From: Pseudomonadales bacterium
Lineage (GTDB): Bacteria > Pseudomonadota > Gammaproteobacteria > Pseudomonadales > Azotimanducaceae
Length of the DNA: 11,133 nt
Assembly: GCA_022448765.1 (NCBI GenBank)
Contig: JAKUTI010000073.1
Span: 1-11,133 of the forward strand
Direction: 5' to 3'
The stretch's first letter is position 1. Each line of letters starts with the position of its first letter. The translations under genes were made by a program, and so were the position numbers. Below, piece by piece: positions 7,504-11,133 of the stretch. Under the pieces are notes generated by a model. The model made no database searches. It was not told where the DNA came from and worked only from the letters and a program-made list of their open reading frames with translations.

Positions 7504-7806
7504 CTATTGAATTGGATTGTGGACAGTGACGAGTTTTGTGCCGTCGGGGAACGTTGCTTCAACTTGTACATCGGACAGCATTTCCGCCACCCCATCCATG
7601 ACCTCGTCTACCGCAATAATCTGAGCTCCCGAAGTCATGAGCTCCGCCACCGTTCTCCCGTCCCGAGCGCCTTCCATAATCGCGGACGAAATTAATGCCA
7701 CACATTCCGGGTAGTTCAGCTTGACGCCACGGGCTCGGCGCTGTTCCGCTAATTGTGCTGCGACGAAGATTAGTAGTTTGTCCTTCTCGCGCGGACTCAA
7801 ATCCAT
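7504..7806 (-). CDS. ureA: Urease gamma subunit
   Basis: Smallest structural subunit of urease. The product is exactly 100 residues, as in most bacteria. MDLSPREKDKLLIFVAAQLA at the N-terminus, LNYPECVALISSAIMEGARDG (30-50) with RTVAELM, and the C-terminal FPDGTKLVTVHNPI are all diagnostic. A purine-rich AAAGGGGGAA lies just upstream of the ATG and should be an efficient ribosome binding site. The gene starts 36 bp after ureD, the largest gap within the urtC-ureG run. Confidence 0.98.
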   Translation of the reverse strand: MDLSPREKDKLLIFVAAQLAEQRRARGVKLNYPECVALISSAIMEGARDGRTVAELMTSGAQIIAVDEVMDGVAEMLSDVQVEATFPDGTKLVTVHNPIQ

Positions 7807-7842
7807 CGGCTTCCCCCTTTTCGCGGTAATTGAAACATCATC

Positions 7843-8688
7843 TCAGGTTGACCAGATACGAGGGCGGCTGGGCGCTCGACCCATCTGAAGTGGGCGTACA
7901 GTGGTCCACAATCTCTCCGCCAGTGCACGTATCTTTTGCGGGGATGTTCCAAGAACCCGAATGACCAGAAGCTCGGCCAGAAGGGTTGCCCCTGCATCGA
8001 GTACGCCGGGCGCAACGAGTCGCTGTACCCGTTTGAGCAAGTCGGCGTCGGCCGGATACACGTATATCGAGGCGAGAGCACGGTTCCCCCGAACGCCCCA
8101 CGCCGCCCCAAGCATCGGTTCCTCGTCCCGCCAGCGGTGGCGTTCGTTCAACACGGGAGTATCGGCAACAGCGATCGTTATCTTCTGATCAAACGCGCCA
8201 CGTTCGTAGTTATCACCGCTGAACGGACGACCCAAAACGGTCAGATCCCATCCGCTAAAACGTGCAGACCGGTCAAGATTGACCGTGGTATGGGTCAGAA
8301 GAGAACTCCCGCCAAATAGAATGGTCTCCTGCGGGAGCCACTCGAGCGTTCCCCTACGTTCAACAGAGAAGTGTTGTTTGATACGACTTTCCGGACCGTT
8401 GCTTCGATAAATCTTATTCGCAGCCGGTGTCGTGATTAGCGCAGAACTTTGTTCCCCAACCTGAACATTTAGTTCAAGTTGATCTCCTCCAACCACGCCG
8501 CCTGGCGGATGAAGTATGTATGCGTGGCAAACGTCTTCTTCAGGGTAAAAAGGTCGTTGGACGGACAGCGGGCCAATCCGTTCGCCCACCCGCATGCATG
8601 TTTTCGCCCATTGACGTTCAAACCTAAGGGACAGCTTTGCCGACCAGCTTTCTGTAGGAGTTTCAGCCGTGCCAACCGCCGACCTCAT
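7843..8688 (-). CDS. ureD: Urease accessory protein UreD
   Basis: Scaffold that binds apo-urease and recruits UreF and UreG for nickel insertion (called UreH in some species). The 281-residue product carries LHPPGGVVGGDQLELNV (59-75), TTPAANKIYRS (86-96), WLPQETILFGG (117-127) and the C-terminal GRAPSRPRIWST. All are expected for UreD, although this family is generally poorly conserved. The ATG at 8688 forms an ATGA overlap with the urtE stop. The frame is open upstream to 8784, but that extension lies inside urtE and does not look like UreD. The overlap ties urease production directly to the urea importer. Confidence 0.95.
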   Translation of the reverse strand: MRSAVGTAETPTESWSAKLSLRFERQWAKTCMRVGERIGPLSVQRPFYPEEDVCHAYILHPPGGVVGGDQLELNVQVGEQSSALITTPAANKIYRSNGPESRIKQHFSVERRGTLEWLPQETILFGGSSLLTHTTVNLDRSARFSGWDLTVLGRPFSGDNYERGAFDQKITIAVADTPVLNERHRWRDEEPMLGAAWGVRGNRALASIYVYPADADLLKRVQRLVAPGVLDAGATLLAELLVIRVLGTSPQKIRALAERLWTTVRPLQMGRAPSRPRIWST

Positions 8689-9380
8689 ATCGACAGGTGC
8701 TCTTGGACCAGCTCTTCCGTGAGTGCGTCCATATTTCCCGACGCAACAACCGCCCCCTTCGTCATAATAAAGAATTGTCCGCATACGCGGCGAACAAACG
8801 GCAGCTTCTGTTCTACAACCAGTACCGTCATCGCGAGCTCGCGGTTCAATTGCATAATGACATCGCCAATTTCCTGCACGATATTCGGTTGGATACCCTC
8901 GGTGGGTTCGTCGAGAATAAGGAAATCAGGGTTGATGACGAGAGCGCGCGCAATAGCTAGCTGTTGTTGTTGTCCGCCAGAGAGATCGCCACCCCGGCGC
9001 CGTAACATCGATTTTAGGACCGGGAATAGGTCAAACACGTGGTCCGGTATGCTCCGATTCGAGCGAGGTTGGTTACCAAGACCAATCTCCAAGTTTTCGG
9101 CGACCGTGAGTAGCGGGAAAATCATGCGTCCTTGAGGAACGTACCCTATGTGAAGAGCCGCGCGACGTTCGGCGGCCTCAGACAACAGGTTAGCGCCGTT
9201 GAAAACGATAGACCCAGAGTCCGTTTTTAGTAGCCCCATGACGCATTCAAGCAGCGTGGTTTTACCAACACCGTTTCTCCCGATTAGACTCACGCAAGCG
9301 CCATCATCCACCTCCAGATTGACATCCCAAAGCGTATGACTTTGACCATAGGACTGATTGAGCTGCTCGATCTTAAGCAT
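8685..9380 (-). CDS. urtE: Urea ABC transporter ATP-binding protein UrtE
   Basis: One of two nucleotide-binding subunits that power urea import through UrtBC. The product is 231 residues. Walker A is GRNGVGKT (34-41), the Q-loop is in VPQGRMIFPLLTVAENL (81-97), the signature is LSGGQQQQLAIARA (133-146), and Walker B is FLILDEP (153-159), followed by TEGIQPNIVQEIG. The VPQGR...FPLLTV and TEGIQP motifs separate UrtE from the related amino-acid ATPase LivF. The ATG at 9380 shares one base with the urtD stop; a GTG one codon earlier (9383) is possible. It overlaps ureD by 4 bp. Confidence 0.96.
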   Translation of the reverse strand: MLKIEQLNQSYGQSHTLWDVNLEVDDGACVSLIGRNGVGKTTLLECVMGLLKTDSGSIVFNGANLLSEAAERRAALHIGYVPQGRMIFPLLTVAENLEIGLGNQPRSNRSIPDHVFDLFPVLKSMLRRRGGDLSGGQQQQLAIARALVINPDFLILDEPTEGIQPNIVQEIGDVIMQLNRELAMTVLVVEQKLPFVRRVCGQFFIMTKGAVVASGNMDALTEELVQEHLSI

Positions 9381-10234
9381 CACTCACCCAGGTACACCTC
9401 GATCACCTTTGCGTCATGCTGCACTTCATCAAAGGGACCTTCAGCCAGCACACGACCCTCGTGTAAGACAGTAACCCTCCGAGCAATAGAACGTACAAAC
9501 TCCATGTCGTGTTCGACCACGACAACCGAATGATCACCTGCGAGTGTCGTCAGCAGTTCCGCAGTGGACTCCGATTCTTGCTTCGTCATGCCAGCGACGG
9601 GTTCGTCCACGAGCAACACGAGTGGGTTCTGCATCAACAACATGCCGATTTCAAGCCACTGTTTCTGGCCGTGCGATAGCGATCCCGCCAATGCCGACAC
9701 CGCCTCTTTTAGACCAATAATGTCTAACACTTCCGCAATCCGGTCGCGTTCCTCGGCACTCAATTTTCGCACCAGGCTCGGCCAGACCCTTTTGTCCGCC
9801 TCCATTGCTAACTCGAGGTTGTCATGCACGGTATGGTTGTCGAAAACGGTCGGTTTTTGAAACTTTCGGCCAATCCCGAGCGACGCAATTTCGGGTTCCG
9901 AAAGTCGCAACAGGTCAAGGCGCTGGCCGTAGAACGCAGTGCCAAAATCGGGTCGCGTTTTACCTGTGATCACATCCATCATGGTCGTTTTGCCCGCGCC
10001 GTTCGGCCCAATGATGCAGCGGAGCTCCCCGGTTTCAATGTAAAGCGTGAGTTCATCCAGGGCCTTAAATCCGTCGAAACTCACGGTGATGTCCTCCAGA
10101 TACAGAATGTATCCGGAATCCGTATTGACCAGCTCATCGCGACTCGGTTTCCGCGCCGAGAAGTTAGAGCTCCGACCGACAAACGGTCGAAAACTTCGCG
10201 GCGACTTGTCTTTTTCGTCGGATCCTCCAAACAC
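9380..10234 (-). CDS. urtD: Urea ABC transporter ATP-binding protein UrtD
   Basis: Second ATPase of the urea importer, pairing with UrtE on the cytoplasmic face. The product is 284 residues. The ATPase core starts near residue 42 (ILYLEDITVSFDGFKALDEL), preceded by a polar, arginine- and serine-rich extension of about 40 residues. Walker A is GPNGAGKT (76-83), followed by MMDVITGKTRPDFG (85-98), typical of UrtD; the Q-loop is Q126. The signature motif is LSHGQKQWLEIGMLL, the usual UrtD variant of LSGGQ. Walker B is LVLLVDEPVAGMT (205-217) and the switch His is H242. The start is GTG at 10234, chosen for AAGGAG 7 nt upstream; only one base separates it from the urtC stop. Confidence 0.95.
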   Translation of the reverse strand: MFGGSDEKDKSPRSFRPFVGRSSNFSARKPSRDELVNTDSGYILYLEDITVSFDGFKALDELTLYIETGELRCIIGPNGAGKTTMMDVITGKTRPDFGTAFYGQRLDLLRLSEPEIASLGIGRKFQKPTVFDNHTVHDNLELAMEADKRVWPSLVRKLSAEERDRIAEVLDIIGLKEAVSALAGSLSHGQKQWLEIGMLLMQNPLVLLVDEPVAGMTKQESESTAELLTTLAGDHSVVVVEHDMEFVRSIARRVTVLHEGRVLAEGPFDEVQHDAKVIEVYLGE

Positions 10235-10235
10235 C

Positions 10236-11133
10236 TTAGGTCTCCTTGCCCAAGAGGTTGCGCAACAAACCCACCACACCCTTTGGTAACGCCACAGTCA
10301 CAAGAACGAATAGACCGCCGAGAGCGAACAGCCAAACTTCCGGATACTCACTGGTCAGCCACGTCTTAGCAAAATTTACGAGCACGGCGCCGAGCGCGGC
10401 GCCGTATAATGTTCCACGACCCCCGACGGCCACCCACACCACCAGTTCGATCGAGTTCAGGGGTTGAAATTCACTCGGGTTAATAATCCCAACTTGCGGC
10501 ACATATAAGGCACCAGCTATACCAGCCAAGACAGCGGACACGGTAAATATCCAGACTTTGTAGTTCTCCACGCGGTACCCGATGAAACGGGTGCGATCGT
10601 CAGCATCTCGTACGGCCGTAACAACACGCCCAAGTTTCGACGTCACGACGAAACGGCAAAATAAATAGGTTGATGCCAGCGCGATAGCTGAAACGACAAA
10701 AAGAACGACTCGCGTGACGTCCGACTGCAGCGACGCACCAAGAATGTCCTTGAAGTCGGTGAGGCCATTGTTGCCACCAAACCCCATCTCGTTGCGAAAG
10801 AACGCCAGCATTAGCGCGTAGGTCAGGGCTTGCGTCATGATCGAGAGGTAGACGCCTGTGACCCTCGAACGAAACGCTAGCCAACCGAACACCAATGCGA
10901 GCAACCCGGGCACTAAAACGACCATCAGCATGGCAAACCAGAACGCATCGAAGCCAAACCAATACCAGGGTAGTTCCTCCCAATTAAGAAACACCATGAA
11001 ATCGGGCAGATCGGGATCCCCGTATACACCGCGCGTACCGATCTGGCGCATGAGGTACATACCCATCGCGTAGCCGCCGAGCGCAAAAAATGCCCCATGA
11101 CCGAGACTGAGGATGCCGCAATATCCCCAAACC
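10236..11133 (-). CDS. urtC: Urea ABC transporter permease UrtC (5' end cut by window edge)
   Basis: Inner-membrane permease of the LivM/UrtC family that forms the urea channel with UrtB. The last 298 residues are present and the frame stays open to the right edge, so the true start lies outside. The first visible residues, VWGYCGILSLGHGAFFALGG, are the strongly conserved early part of UrtC. They are followed by MGMYLMRQIG and GVYGDPDLPDFMVFLNWEELPWYW, a stretch characteristic of UrtC rather than of amino-acid LivM. Several hydrophobic helices follow, with the cytoplasmic ATPase-coupling loop GRVVTAVRDADDRTRFIGYR and the C-terminal GRGTLYGAALGAVLVNFAKTW. An ATG at 11066 is internal, not the start. 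About 60-80 residues are probably missing. Confidence 0.96.
   Translation of the reverse strand, partial: VWGYCGILSLGHGAFFALGGYAMGMYLMRQIGTRGVYGDPDLPDFMVFLNWEELPWYWFGFDAFWFAMLMVVLVPGLLALVFGWLAFRSRVTGVYLSIMTQALTYALMLAFFRNEMGFGGNNGLTDFKDILGASLQSDVTRVVLFVVSAIALASTYLFCRFVVTSKLGRVVTAVRDADDRTRFIGYRVENYKVWIFTVSAVLAGIAGALYVPQVGIINPSEFQPLNSIELVVWVAVGGRGTLYGAALGAVLVNFAKTWLTSEYPEVWLFALGGLFVLVTVALPKGVVGLLRNLLGKET
10242..10247 (-). promoter_or_regulatory. Ribosome binding site that sets the GTG start of urtD
   Basis: AAGGAG within the last codons of urtC, 7 nt before GTG 10234. It decides against the longer reading frame that runs back into urtC. Confidence 0.75.

Noticed and set aside
7797..8111. Minus-strand frame of about 104 codons within ureD
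   Set aside because: Alternative frame of ureD; no family features, and the overlapping ureD frame is clearly the coding one.
7843..8784. UreD extended by 32 residues into urtE
   Set aside because: The extension is out-of-frame urtE sequence; the ATG overlapping the urtE stop fits the compact operon better.
8479..9135. 218-codon plus-strand open frame over ureD and urtE
   Set aside because: Both minus-strand genes are intact and well conserved here; the opposite frame is Ser/Arg-rich with no family signature.
9380..10279. UrtD extended by 15 residues to 10279
   Set aside because: The extra residues are out-of-frame urtC sequence; the GTG at 10234 has AAGGAG at ideal spacing.
1868..11133. 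A new defence, mobile or biosynthetic system hidden among the genes
   Set aside because: Every gene from urtC to amt matches a well-known urea or ammonium family with its key residues intact. No integrase, transposase, direct repeats, tRNA or compositional break was seen.

Overview
The window is a single same-strand gene block: every gene I can support is on the minus strand, so transcription runs from the right edge to the left edge. It is a nitrogen-acquisition locus. It suggests a Gram-negative bacterium, probably a proteobacterium and perhaps a gammaproteobacterium. The reasons are three separate urease structural subunits, the ureDABCEFG order, a GlnK-Amt pair, an Amt with a cleavable signal peptide and an exported DUF3604 protein. 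The genus cannot be told from the sequence alone.

Right part (11133 to 8685): the end of a urea ABC importer. urtC (inner-membrane permease, cut by the window edge) is followed by the two ATPases urtD and urtE. The binding protein (urtA) and first permease (urtB) should lie just beyond the right edge. Centre (8688 to 3731): a complete nickel urease cluster, ureD-ureA-ureB-ureC-ureE-ureF-ureG, containing the three structural subunits and all four standard maturation factors. urtE and ureD share an ATGA junction, so uptake and hydrolysis are almost certainly on one transcript. Every junction from urtC to ureG is either overlapping or 36 bp or less.

Left part (3574 to 1): after a 156-bp gap come a P-II signalling protein (glnK type) and its usual partner, the ammonium channel amt. 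After a further 186 bp comes a gene for a cysteine-rich exported, probably lipid-anchored, DUF3604-family protein. It is open at the left edge and has no stop codon in the window. I established it by reading the minus strand in frame from 1681 to 1.

Together the genes import urea, split it to ammonia and carbamate/CO2 in the cytoplasm, recapture leaked or external ammonium through Amt, and gate Amt by nitrogen status through P-II. The urea/ammonium part is conventional. The less explained parts are the DUF3604 lipoprotein at the end of the block and a 14-codon reading frame whose stop overlaps the glnK start. No RNA genes, mobile elements, CRISPR arrays or long repeats were seen, and no stretch over 300 bases lacks a gene.
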